From NCBI RefSeq assembly GCF_040100845.1, contig NZ_JAZHSH010000001.1, positions 2,526,501-2,590,500 on the forward strand: DNA of 64,000 nucleotides. The letters are read 5' to 3'. The notes under the pieces were generated by a model. It was not told the origin of the DNA. It worked only from the letters and a program-made list of their open reading frames with translations, and did not search any database. Shown in pieces: positions 56,772 through 64,000 of the stretch (the first letter of the stretch is position 1; each line of letters starts with the position of its first letter). Both the position numbers and the translations under genes were made by a program. Source of the stretch: Chengkuizengella sp. SCS-71B. GTDB taxonomy: Bacteria > Bacillota > Bacilli > Paenibacillales > KCTC-33759.

Positions 56772-56972
56772 TTAATTGTTCTCTATGATTAAAATGTGAT
56801 CGTTATAAATCTCTTCTAATGCTTTACCAACATACTTACGTGATTTTATTTTCTCTAACTTTACATGCTTGCCATCTCTAAGCAATCTTGCCTCTTTGGA
56901 AACAGCTACAACTAGTGAATATTTACTATCAATTCTATCAACAATTTCGTCAATGGATGGATATAACATCAT
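56772..56972 (-). CDS. rpoZ: RNA polymerase omega subunit
   Basis: Omega helps assemble and stabilise the beta' subunit. The 66-residue protein shows YPSIDEIVDRIDSKYSLVVA and the conserved AVSKEARLLRDG motif. The start overlaps the gmk stop codon as TAATG, so the two are translationally coupled. It is the last gene of the yicC-remA-gmk-rpoZ run, with a terminator after it. Confidence 0.96.
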   Translation of the reverse strand: MMLYPSIDEIVDRIDSKYSLVVAVSKEARLLRDGKHVKLEKIKSRKYVGKALEEIYNDHILIIENN

Positions 56973-57574
56973 TACACCTCTTCTTTCGTTTTGTTCTCAA
57001 TAAATCTAAATCTTTTACAATGTTCTGCTACTATTATAGACTCTATCTTTGAACATGCATTATTTATCTTATCATTTACCACGGCATAATCATAATGCTT
57101 TAATAATTCAATTTCCTCTTGAGCCATAGACAATCGGTGTTTTATGTTATCCGCTGACTCCGTGCCTCTTCCTTCAATACGGTTTTTCAACTCATCAATA
57201 GATGGCGGAACTAAAAATACATAAACGGCTTCAGGAAATTTTTCCTTTACTTTTAAAGCACCCTGCACATCTATTTCTAAAATGATGTCTTCTCCAGAGT
57301 CAATTGTTTTTTTCACAAATTCAATAGGAGTTCCGTAATAATTACCAACATATTCTGCCCATTCTAAAAGCTCATTATTTTGTATCATCTTTTGAAATTC
57401 TTCTTTTGTTTTAAAAAAATAATTCACACCATCAGCTTCACCTTCACGCGGCTGTCTAGTAGTAGCTGATATTGAATAAATAAGTTCAGGTTTACGTTTA
57501 CGCAATGCTGCACATACTGTCCCTTTTCCTACACCAGAAGGACCGGACAATACAATTAATAATCCTTTATCCAT
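56972..57574 (-). CDS. gmk: Guanylate kinase
   Basis: Gmk phosphorylates GMP to GDP. The 200-residue protein has the P-loop [16 protein letters not shown] near 8, [20 protein letters not shown] near 36 and the lid region. ATG 57574 follows GGAGAGTG at the right spacing; ATG 57586 is in frame but lacks a site. It is linked to (p)ppGpp control in Firmicutes, where guanylate kinase is inhibited by the alarmone. Confidence 0.97.
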   Translation of the reverse strand: MDKGLLIVLSGPSGVGKGTVCAALRKRKPELIYSISATTRQPREGEADGVNYFFKTKEEFQKMIQNNELLEWAEYVGNYYGTPIEFVKKTIDSGEDIILEIDVQGALKVKEKFPEAVYVFLVPPSIDELKNRIEGRGTESADNIKHRLSMAQEEIELLKHYDYAVVNDKINNACSKIESIIVAEHCKRFRFIENKTKEEV

Positions 57575-57588
57575 AACACTCTCCATAG

Positions 57589-57852
57589 TTATTCGTCTTG
57601 TTCATCTTCTTTGTTACTTGTAAGTCTTTGAGCTACTGTTTCAGGTTGCACAGCAGATAAAATCACATGATCGCTATCTGTTAATATCACAGCACGTGTT
57701 CGACGTCCATATGTAGCATCGATCAACATGTGACGGTCACGAGCTTCTTGAATTATTCTTTTAATGGGTGCCGATTCTGGACTGACTATAGAAATAATAC
57801 GATTCGCAGAAACAATATTACCAAATCCAATATTAATAAGTTTTATACCCAT
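57589..57852 (-). CDS. remA: Extracellular matrix regulator RemA (DUF370)
   Basis: RemA is a DNA-binding activator of matrix operons in B. subtilis, conserved also in non-biofilm species. The 87-residue protein contains [20 protein letters not shown] and [20 protein letters not shown], both diagnostic. The acidic tail NKEDEQDE is a little longer than in some relatives. It sits between yicC and gmk as in all Bacillales. Confidence 0.95.
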   Translation of the reverse strand: MGIKLINIGFGNIVSANRIISIVSPESAPIKRIIQEARDRHMLIDATYGRRTRAVILTDSDHVILSAVQPETVAQRLTSNKEDEQDE

Positions 57853-57917
57853 TTCAGTTCCTCCCTATTACCTATTCACAGTTATCGTCTTTGATATACA
57901 TATGAAGATCATTGCTA

Positions 57918-58802
57918 TCATTGAATATTTTGAACTTGTTCTCTAATTTTCTCTAGTTCTGCTTTCAAATCAACGACTTTGTTTGTGATTTCGGTAAAAT
58001 TAGACTTTGATCCGATCGTATTGACTTCTCTATTCATTTCTTGAATCAAAAAATCTAGCTTACGCCCAACAGGCTCAACTTGATTAAATAATGTGTAACA
58101 TTGCTCAAAATGACTTAACAAACGTGTTAACTCTTCATCTATATTAGCACGTTCTGCAAGTAAAGCAACCTCCATTGTTAGACGAGATTCATCTAATTGT
58201 TTGTCAGATAGAATTTCTTGAATTCTCTGTAATAACTTATCGCGCATTTGCTCAACTGCTGTTAATGCCATAGACTGAATTTGAGTATGAAGTTTTTCCA
58301 TCACTTGCACTCGTTTTATTAAATCATTGCGTAAATGAATCCCTTCTTTCGATCTCATATCTATTAATTGATGCAAAGCTTCCTCTAGGCAATCTGAAAT
58401 GATTTGATGCATCAATTCATCTTGATCAGGTAATTTATTACGCAATGAAACTAGGTCGGGAATAAGCATAAGATCCTTTAACGATAATGAATCATGTAGT
58501 TTATAACGCGTTTTAAGCTGGTCTGCAGCTTGAAAGTAACAATCTGCTAGTTGCCAGTCTATTTCCGCTTGTTGCTCTGTAGGAGAATCCTGCAGTTCTA
58601 TTGTCATAAATACTTCTACACGACCTCGCTGAATCCTTTTTTGAATGATTGTTTTTAACTTTTCTTCAAGTGCCAACCATTCACGAGGCATTTTTATTTT
58701 TATTTCACGATAACGATGGTTGACTGTTTTTATATCAATTTGAATTTGATAACCTTTCATCAACCGAATAGCTTGACCAAAACCAGTCATACTTTGTAAC
58801 AT
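57918..58802 (-). CDS. yicC: YicC-family endoribonuclease (YloC)
   Basis: YicC proteins are RNases first linked to stationary-phase survival and later to small-RNA decay. The 294-residue protein begins MLQSMTGFGQAIRLMKGYQI and ends with the conserved MNREVNTIGSKSNFTEIT and VDLKAELEKIREQVQNIQ. Both YicC_N and DUF1732 domains are present. It lies 28 nt after the methyltransferase/MTHFR gene and 65 nt before remA. Confidence 0.94.
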   Translation of the reverse strand: MLQSMTGFGQAIRLMKGYQIQIDIKTVNHRYREIKIKMPREWLALEEKLKTIIQKRIQRGRVEVFMTIELQDSPTEQQAEIDWQLADCYFQAADQLKTRYKLHDSLSLKDLMLIPDLVSLRNKLPDQDELMHQIISDCLEEALHQLIDMRSKEGIHLRNDLIKRVQVMEKLHTQIQSMALTAVEQMRDKLLQRIQEILSDKQLDESRLTMEVALLAERANIDEELTRLLSHFEQCYTLFNQVEPVGRKLDFLIQEMNREVNTIGSKSNFTEITNKVVDLKAELEKIREQVQNIQ

Positions 58803-58830
58803 TTAGACACATCCAATATTCTATTTTAAT

Positions 58831-60717
58831 TCATTTTGAGATACGGTACAAGTAATTATCATGATTTGTTTTACCCCATACATATTGTGTTAACTCAGCG
58901 GTCATTTTGTAAAACATAAAAGGTGTGATCAAATAAATACCTTTGAAATAACTTACAGCCACATCCAATAATTCCTTTGCTATTTCTACTCCTTCTCTTC
59001 TACCTTCCTCGCCTGATAATCCTGCCATTCTTTTTCTTACTTCATCTGATAATTGAATTCCAGGCACTTCATTGTGAAGATATTCTGCATTTCGTTCGCT
59101 TGCAAGAGGCATAACCCCTATGAAAATAGGAGTTTTTAAATGTTTTGTAGCTTCATAAATATCCTTAATTAGTTTAGGATCATAAACTGGCTGAGTCATA
59201 ATATAATCTGCTCCAGCCTCAATTTTTCTTTCAAGACGTTCTATTGCTTTATCCAAATGTTTTACATTTGGATTAAAGGCAGCTCCTACTACAAAATTTG
59301 CTTTTTGCTTTAATGGTCTTCCCGAAAAAGAAATGCCTTCATTAAGCTGTTTAATCATTCTAATCATTTCAAAAGAAGTAGTATCGTACACAGAACTAGA
59401 ACCTGGTAAATCACCAAATCTAGCCGGATCACCTGTTACAGCTAAAACATGATCAATTCCTAGAGCATGCAGCCCCATCATATGAGTCTGAGAACCTATC
59501 AAATTACGGTCACGACAAGCAATATGCACTAATGGACGGACATCATACTCTTCCTTGATTATCTGTCCTAATGCTAAATTACTCATTCTTGTTACTGCTA
59601 ATGAATTATCTGCCATGGTCACGGCATCTGCTCCCACTTCTTTTAAAGCTTCTGCCCCTGACATGAACTTGCTTATATCCAAATCTCTTGGTGGATCCAG
59701 CTCAACAATAACTGTATGTCTTTGTTTAACAATTTCAACAATGGAAGGTTCTTTTTCTTCTATTATATTGTTAAAAACGCTAGTTTTATGATGAACTATT
59801 GAATCTTTAGTAGGTCTAGTAGGTAGTGGAATGTGGTGCTGTGGATCAAAACCTTTAAGAGCATCAGTAATTGCGCTAACATGCTCAGGAGTAGTTCCAC
59901 AGCAGCCACCGATAATTTTAGCTCCTAACTTGGCAAAACGCAATGCACTTTGAGCAAAATATTCTGGGGATGCCATGTAAGTATACTCCCCATCTACATA
60001 ATCCGGGATTCCTGCATTTGGAAAAACAGATAAGGGAACTTCCTCTATTAGAGATACATTCTCCAATGTTCTTAACATCAAATTAGGACCGCTTCGACAG
60101 TTTAATCCCACAATATCAGCACCTTGTTCTCTAACTTGATGGAAAGCCTCTGATATAGAAAACCCATCGGAAGTACGCCCTGCATCCTCTATAGCAAATT
60201 GACAAATGATTGGAAGATCACTCTTTGAGCGAATGATTTGTATAGGTATGATTGCCTCATCTAAATCAAAAAAAGTTTCCAGAATAAACCCATCTACTAT
60301 CCCACTTAATAAAGCATCAACCTGCTCTTCAAAATCTTTTTTCAATTGTTCAGTTGCGATGTTATTTCGACGACCAGCTCGGATAGAGCCTATAGCCCCT
60401 ACAACATATGCATCCTCACCAACAGCACTTCTTGCAATATCTACCCCAGCGCGGTTAATGGCATTTACTTCATTTTCCAAACCATATTTAGATAACTTTT
60501 CTCTATTTGCAGTAAATGTATTCGTTTCAATTAAACGAGCTCCTGCCTCGTAATATTTACGATGCACGTCCGCTATAACATCAGGTCTAATCATATTAAA
60601 CTCTTCATACGAAATGCCTACTGGAAATCCAAGGTTATATAAATAGGTGCCCATTGCGCCATCTCCAGTAATGATATTGTTTTTTAGTAGTTCGCGCAAA
60701 TCTGGTTTCATTTCCAT
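58831..60717 (-). CDS. Bifunctional homocysteine S-methyltransferase/methylenetetrahydrofolate reductase
   Basis: A 628-residue fusion like B. subtilis YitJ. The N-terminal half (1-290) is a betaine/homocysteine methyltransferase barrel: GDGAMGTYLYNLG near 18, GLNCRSGPN near 203 (zinc Cys) and GGCCGTTPEH near 271 (zinc Cys pair). The C-terminal half (330-615) is an MTHFR (ELDPPRDLD near 338, VTGDPARFGD near 425, YIMTQPVYDP). Together they make methyl-THF and use it, or SAM/SMM, to form methionine. No S-box riboswitch is visible upstream. It heads the yicC-remA-gmk-rpoZ run. Confidence 0.94.
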   Translation of the reverse strand: MEMKPDLRELLKNNIITGDGAMGTYLYNLGFPVGISYEEFNMIRPDVIADVHRKYYEAGARLIETNTFTANREKLSKYGLENEVNAINRAGVDIARSAVGEDAYVVGAIGSIRAGRRNNIATEQLKKDFEEQVDALLSGIVDGFILETFFDLDEAIIPIQIIRSKSDLPIICQFAIEDAGRTSDGFSISEAFHQVREQGADIVGLNCRSGPNLMLRTLENVSLIEEVPLSVFPNAGIPDYVDGEYTYMASPEYFAQSALRFAKLGAKIIGGCCGTTPEHVSAITDALKGFDPQHHIPLPTRPTKDSIVHHKTSVFNNIIEEKEPSIVEIVKQRHTVIVELDPPRDLDISKFMSGAEALKEVGADAVTMADNSLAVTRMSNLALGQIIKEEYDVRPLVHIACRDRNLIGSQTHMMGLHALGIDHVLAVTGDPARFGDLPGSSSVYDTTSFEMIRMIKQLNEGISFSGRPLKQKANFVVGAAFNPNVKHLDKAIERLERKIEAGADYIMTQPVYDPKLIKDIYEATKHLKTPIFIGVMPLASERNAEYLHNEVPGIQLSDEVRKRMAGLSGEEGRREGVEIAKELLDVAVSYFKGIYLITPFMFYKMTAELTQYVWGKTNHDNYLYRISK

Positions 60718-60837
60718 CCCTCACATTTAAAATATTATACTTAAATGTATCACAAAACGAACAGAAAGATAAGTAATTAAGCAAATCTTCTAATAAATAA
60801 CCAATATAAGTGATTGTTCATAAATATTATGCCTCAG

Positions 60838-60899
60838 CAAAAAAAGGACCGCTTTGGTTGTTGATAAAATTTTATCACACCTCCGACAGTCCTTTTTTA
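60838..60899 (-). terminator. Terminator after narK, branched
   Basis: Outer stem AAAAAGGAC/GTCCTTTTT with an inner perfect palindrome GATAAAATTTTATC. A- and T-runs flank both sides. A TATAAT box (60739-60734) of the next gene lies beyond it. Confidence 0.8.
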
Positions 60900-60954
60900 T
60901 TAACTTATTAACACCAATTTCAAAAAATCACATACCTATGATTTTCCTTCTCCT

Positions 60955-62157
60955 CTAAACTTTATTAACCATAACCTGAGCATTCCTAACTCTACTTGTT
61001 TTTTGCATAACTACTAATATGACAATTGCAACTAAAATAGTCGCAGATACCCACCAAAAACCATAGGTGTAAGTACCGGTAAGTTCTTTGAATGTACCTA
61101 ATATATTTGGAAGAAAAAATCCTCCTAATCCACCAGCAGCTCCAACAAAGCCCGTTAAAAGTCCGACCTCTTTAGGAAATTGAACAGGGATAACTTGAAA
61201 TAGTGCTCCATTGGCTGCTCCTAAAAAAAGTAATGTTAAAAACAACATAGCTAATGCTACATAAACTGGAGGAAGCATACCAACTATTAATAATGTAATC
61301 ATTGCGCCGCTAAATAGAAAAACTAATAATCGTAATCCTCCGTATTTATCTGCTAAGAACCCTCCAATTGGTCGTATAAAGCTGCCTGCAAAAACACATA
61401 TTGTAACGAAATCACCAGCAGTAACCTTACTTACGCCATACTGATCATAGAAAAATAAAGTTAAATAACCTGTTAAACCAACAAAACCACCAAAAGATAA
61501 GCTATAAAAAAAGCTATACAACCATGTATGTTTATGTTTTATTACATGCAAGTATTCTGTAACTTTCATAGGTTTTACAGCCTTAGGATTATCTTTTGCT
61601 AATATCGTAAATACCACAAACGCAATGAATAATGGTATTAGTGCTATACCAAAAACAGCTTGCCAACCGTACATTTCAGCTAAACGCGGTCCAAACAAAG
61701 TGGCAATGACCGTCCCACTATTACCCGCACCAGCAATCCCCATAGCTAAACCCTGATGTTTTTTAGGATACCAACGGCTAGCCAATGGTAGCGCAACAGC
61801 AAAGCTAGCTCCCGCTACACCTAGTAAAAATCCTAACATATAAATCTGAGGTAGATTGTTTGCGAATAACCATCCCCATGCTAAAGGGATCATCGTTAAA
61901 ATCATACCGATTTGACCGATTCGTTTTCCACCGTATCTATCTGCCATTAACCCCATCGGAATGCGCAATAACGCTCCACCTAGTACCGGTATCCCAACCA
62001 TCATACCCTTTTCAAAATCTGACAGTCCTAAATCCTCAACAATAAACGTACCTGTAGGACCTAGTAAAACCCATATCATAAAACTAATATCAAAATATAA
62101 AAATGATGCAAATAATGTTGGGTTATGTCCACTTCTTAAAAATTCTTTTAATCTCAT
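60955..62157 (-). CDS. narK: NarK-type nitrate/nitrite MFS transporter
   Basis: A 12-helix major-facilitator protein of 400 residues. It has the NarK-type signature GIAGAGNSGTVIATLFGPRL near 140 and the loop RYGGKRIGQIG near 72. Function is nitrate uptake or nitrite export. ATG 62157 follows TAAGGAG; the frame continues upstream over the promoter. An Fnr-type box and a -10 hexamer in class-II spacing lie just upstream, indicating anaerobic control. No nitrate reductase is in the window. Confidence 0.9.
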   Translation of the reverse strand: MRLKEFLRSGHNPTLFASFLYFDISFMIWVLLGPTGTFIVEDLGLSDFEKGMMVGIPVLGGALLRIPMGLMADRYGGKRIGQIGMILTMIPLAWGWLFANNLPQIYMLGFLLGVAGASFAVALPLASRWYPKKHQGLAMGIAGAGNSGTVIATLFGPRLAEMYGWQAVFGIALIPLFIAFVVFTILAKDNPKAVKPMKVTEYLHVIKHKHTWLYSFFYSLSFGGFVGLTGYLTLFFYDQYGVSKVTAGDFVTICVFAGSFIRPIGGFLADKYGGLRLLVFLFSGAMITLLIVGMLPPVYVALAMLFLTLLFLGAANGALFQVIPVQFPKEVGLLTGFVGAAGGLGGFFLPNILGTFKELTGTYTYGFWWVSATILVAIVILVVMQKTSRVRNAQVMVNKV

Positions 62158-62196
62158 CTCACCCACACTCCTTAAACTAAAGATAATTCTTATTAA

Positions 62197-62240
62197 ATTG
62201 TAAACGTATCCAAAGGGATATGGATGTGACATTTGTCACG
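62197..62240 (-). promoter_or_regulatory. narK promoter with Fnr/Crp-type box
   Basis: TGTGACATTTGTCACG (62225-62240) fits the TGTGA-N6-TCACA Fnr/Crp dyad. TACAAT (62202-62197) is the -10. The dyad centre is about 42 bp upstream of the predicted start near 62190, the class-II activator position. Confidence 0.72.
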
Positions 62241-62303
62241 ATAGATCAAAAGTTCATAAAATATTCATTTTATATACATGTTTAAATTTAAAACATCATA
62301 AAC

Positions 62304-62338
62304 AAAGAACCTTCCCTTGACGCTACTAAAGGTTCTTT
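62304..62338 (-). terminator. Probable terminator after dapF
   Basis: Perfect stem AAAGAACCTT/AAGGTTCTTT with a 15-base loop, between dapF and narK. The T-run on the minus strand is broken (TTCTTTGTTTATG). Confidence 0.55.
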
Positions 62339-62426
62339 GCTTTTGTATTTTGTAGAAAAAATTATATTTGGTATTTTTTTGCGCTTACCCGAGAAATGAA
62401 ACGGACGATGTGGATGAAAAAAATAA

Positions 62427-63260
62427 TTAAAGTAGTTTTCCTTTGTACACTTCTTCAGCTGGACCCGTCATATATACATGATTATCTGCTTCATTCCATT
62501 CAATGAATAAATCCCCACCTTTTAAAGAGACAGTTGCATTACGATCTGCTTTTTCATTTAATACAGATGCAACTACGGTTGCGCATGCTCCAGTTCCACA
62601 TGCTAATGTTGGACCAGCCCCTCTTTCCCAAACACGCATATCCATGAAAGAAGCATCTCTCACAGTAACAAACTCAACGTTAATTTTATTAGGAAATAGT
62701 GGATGCTTCTCAAGCTTTGGACCCCATGTATCTAAATCAAAATTCACGGCATCATCCACATATATCACACAATGAGGATTACCCATTGAAACAGCAGTAA
62801 AATAAAACTGTCTTCCATCAACTTCAATTGGATAGTTTACTACAACATCTTGATCAATGTTTGTTGGCACTTGTTTTCCTTGTAAAATAGGTTCACCCAT
62901 ATTTACTTTTACTGTTTTTACTTTTCCTTGGTCTACGTTCAACCATACTTTTTGTGCACCCGCACCAATCGTTTCGATTGATATTTCCGTTTTGTTTGTT
63001 AATCCATGATCGTATACAGACTTTGCCACACAACGGATCGCATTTCCACACTGCTCAGCCTCTGAACCGTCAGAATTAATAATACGCATCATAAAATCAG
63101 CCTTTTCCGAAGGAAGAATATATACTAAACCGTCTGCACCAATACCGAAATATCTATTACAAACTTTAATTGCTAAATCTGAAGCTCTTTCAGGCAATTG
63201 GTTTTCCCCTGAAACAATAATGAAATCGTTGCCTAAACCATTCATTTTTGTAAATTCCAT
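62427..63260 (-). CDS. dapF: Diaminopimelate epimerase
   Basis: DapF converts LL- to meso-diaminopimelate for peptidoglycan and lysine. The 277-residue protein has both catalytic Cys: EQCGNAIRCVAKSVYDHG near 72 and LACGTGACATVVASVL near 221. ATG 63260 gives MEFTKMNGLGNDFI behind AAGGAGTG; the frame opens 13 codons earlier without support. It stands alone between the calcium ATPase gene and narK, each boundary marked by a hairpin. Confidence 0.96.
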   Translation of the reverse strand: MEFTKMNGLGNDFIIVSGENQLPERASDLAIKVCNRYFGIGADGLVYILPSEKADFMMRIINSDGSEAEQCGNAIRCVAKSVYDHGLTNKTEISIETIGAGAQKVWLNVDQGKVKTVKVNMGEPILQGKQVPTNIDQDVVVNYPIEVDGRQFYFTAVSMGNPHCVIYVDDAVNFDLDTWGPKLEKHPLFPNKINVEFVTVRDASFMDMRVWERGAGPTLACGTGACATVVASVLNEKADRNATVSLKGGDLFIEWNEADNHVYMTGPAEEVYKGKLL

Positions 63261-63380
63261 AAAATCACTCCTTAAATCTAATCTACAATAATTTAACATG
63301 ATTGTACAACTAATAAAATAGATTTTAATACATTTATTTTGTATTCAGAGACGAAATCTCTTAAACAATACTTTTCATAT

Positions 63381-63424
63381 GAAAAAGAACCTCCAAACCA
63401 CTTCTAGTGATTTTGAAAGTTCTT
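63381..63424 (-). terminator. Terminator downstream of the calcium ATPase gene
   Basis: Imperfect stem AAGAACTTTCAAAA/TTTGGAGGTTCTT followed by TTTC on the minus strand, about 120 nt past the stop and beyond the hairpin repeat. Confidence 0.6.
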
Positions 63425-63449
63425 AGAAAAGTTTAGATTAAGCATTCAT

Positions 63450-63540
63450 AGCTTTGCTTCACTTATTGGAACTTTATGTTCCGGGCCCCGCAAAAGCAAT
63501 AGGCTTAATCTTCTTAAGCTTTTTCCTCACTTTTTGGGGT
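63450..63540. repeat. Dispersed hairpin repeat, copy 3 (after calcium ATPase gene)
   Basis: Outer arms CCCCGCAAAAG (63486-63496) and ACTTTTTGGGG (63529-63539) enclose the hairpin GCTTAA/TTAAGC (63503-63519). GGAAC/GTTCC (63468-63482) and AGCTTTGCTTCACTTA lie outside. Read on the minus strand it has the same order as copies 1 and 2. It starts 6 nt after the upstream gene's stop codon. Confidence 0.75.
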
Positions 63541-63545
63541 AAGTG

Positions 63546-64000
63546 TTACCTTGGCATTGGTTTAAACTTAATTTTTTTCTTTTTTCTAAACATGGTTTTA
63601 ACTACACTTCCAGCCCCAAAGAAGAAACTCGGAATTCCTGCAAATACTAGTACTAATGACCATTCATTCAAGCCTAAACCTACTGTTTTAAATATAGGTT
63701 GAAGAGCGTCAATATATAATACACCTAATAACAATAACACAGAGGATAACACCGCAATAACTAAATACATATTTTGAAAAATATTTCGATGGAAAATAGA
63801 ATGAGAACTTCGACAATCAAACACATGGATGAGTTGAGCCATTACTAGGGTTGAAAATGCAACAGTCTGTGCCCTAACTAACGTATCTGGATCTCCAGGA
63901 TTTTCCCTTAGAACAATCCAAAAAGCTGCTAGTGTGCATATTCCGATGACAATTCCCCGACTAATGATTTTCCAACCTAATCTACGACCAAATATATTTT
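63546..64000 (-). CDS. yloB: P-type calcium-transporting ATPase (YloB-like), C-terminal fragment
   Basis: The reading frame stays open to the window edge, so this is the last 151 codons of a longer gene. The visible part has the C-terminal membrane helices of SERCA-type P-type ATPases: QTVAFSTLVMAQLIHVFDCR, YLVIAVLSSVLLLLGVLYID and SLVLVFAGIPSFFFGAGSVV, ending in a basic tail. In B. subtilis yloB precedes yloC; here dapF, narK and the MTHFR gene lie between. The catalytic domains are outside the window. Confidence 0.85.
   Translation of the reverse strand, partial: NIFGRRLGWKIISRGIVIGICTLAAFWIVLRENPGDPDTLVRAQTVAFSTLVMAQLIHVFDCRSSHSIFHRNIFQNMYLVIAVLSSVLLLLGVLYIDALQPIFKTVGLGLNEWSLVLVFAGIPSFFFGAGSVVKTMFRKKKKIKFKPMPR

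Noticed and set aside
60718-60840. Expected SAM (S-box) riboswitch before the methyltransferase/MTHFR gene
   Set aside because: No S-box core motifs could be found in either reading of the leader.

Overview
The window is low-GC chromosomal DNA from an endospore-forming member of the Bacillales. Spore genes (spoVM, spoVIF, ylbJ, a spo0E-like gene) are present. The gene order fapR-rpmF-yceD-ylbM-sepM-ylbJ-coaD-rsmD, the SLH protein, the copper-amine-oxidase-N-domain protein and the RNase HII subtype all point to the Paenibacillaceae or close relatives. This placement is an inference; no rRNA gene is present to confirm it.

Layout. (1) 1-24.5 kb is mostly minus strand and holds a conserved housekeeping block. 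It runs from the translation, tRNA and secretion genes rnhB, rbgA, lepB, rplS, trmD, rimM, khpA, rpsP, ffh, ylxM and ftsY, through smc and rnc, to fatty-acid and phospholipid synthesis (fabF, acpP, fabG, fabD, fabH, plsX and the regulator fapR with a visible operator), then rpmF, yceD, tmcAL, sepM, ylbJ, coaD and rsmD. (2) 24.5-38.8 kb is an accessory segment on both strands. It holds a structured leader with terminator before an SLH-domain gene, a copper-amine-oxidase-N protein, a Zn-phospholipase-like gene bounded by 78-bp direct repeats, a spo0E-like gene, an SOS-controlled Y-family polymerase with its YolD partner, acuA/acuC without acuB, a MATE pump with a Zn/HTH/DUF2087/GIY-YIG regulator, spoVIF, a LysE exporter and the ergothioneine genes egtB-egtD. 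(3) 38.8-64 kb returns to the core: recG, fakB (degV), fakA, asp23, rpmB, spoVM, rpe, rsgA, prkC, prpC, rlmN, rsmB, fmt, def, priA, coaBC, rpoZ, gmk, remA, yicC, a homocysteine methyltransferase/MTHFR fusion, an Fnr-controlled nitrate transporter, dapF and the 3' end of a P-type calcium ATPase gene.

How the genes work together. FakA/FakB, PlsX, FapR and the Fab enzymes form one acyl-phosphate/acyl-ACP module. Def, Fmt, RsmB, RlmN, RsgA, RbgA, RimM, TrmD and the ribosomal proteins form a translation and ribosome-assembly module. PrkC/PrpC is a reversible Ser/Thr phosphorylation pair.

Most unusual signals. (a) A dispersed hairpin repeat has a CCCCAAAAAGT/ACTTTTGCGGGG outer stem; it occurs three times, twice within 6 nt of a stop codon. 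(b) A second repeat family resembles IS200/IS605 ends, and one of its stems shows a compensatory base-pair change between copies. (c) A structured leader with terminator precedes the SLH gene. (d) An egtBD pair in a Firmicute, where egtB appears to start at ATT. (e) A multidomain regulator with tandem operators sits next to a MATE pump.
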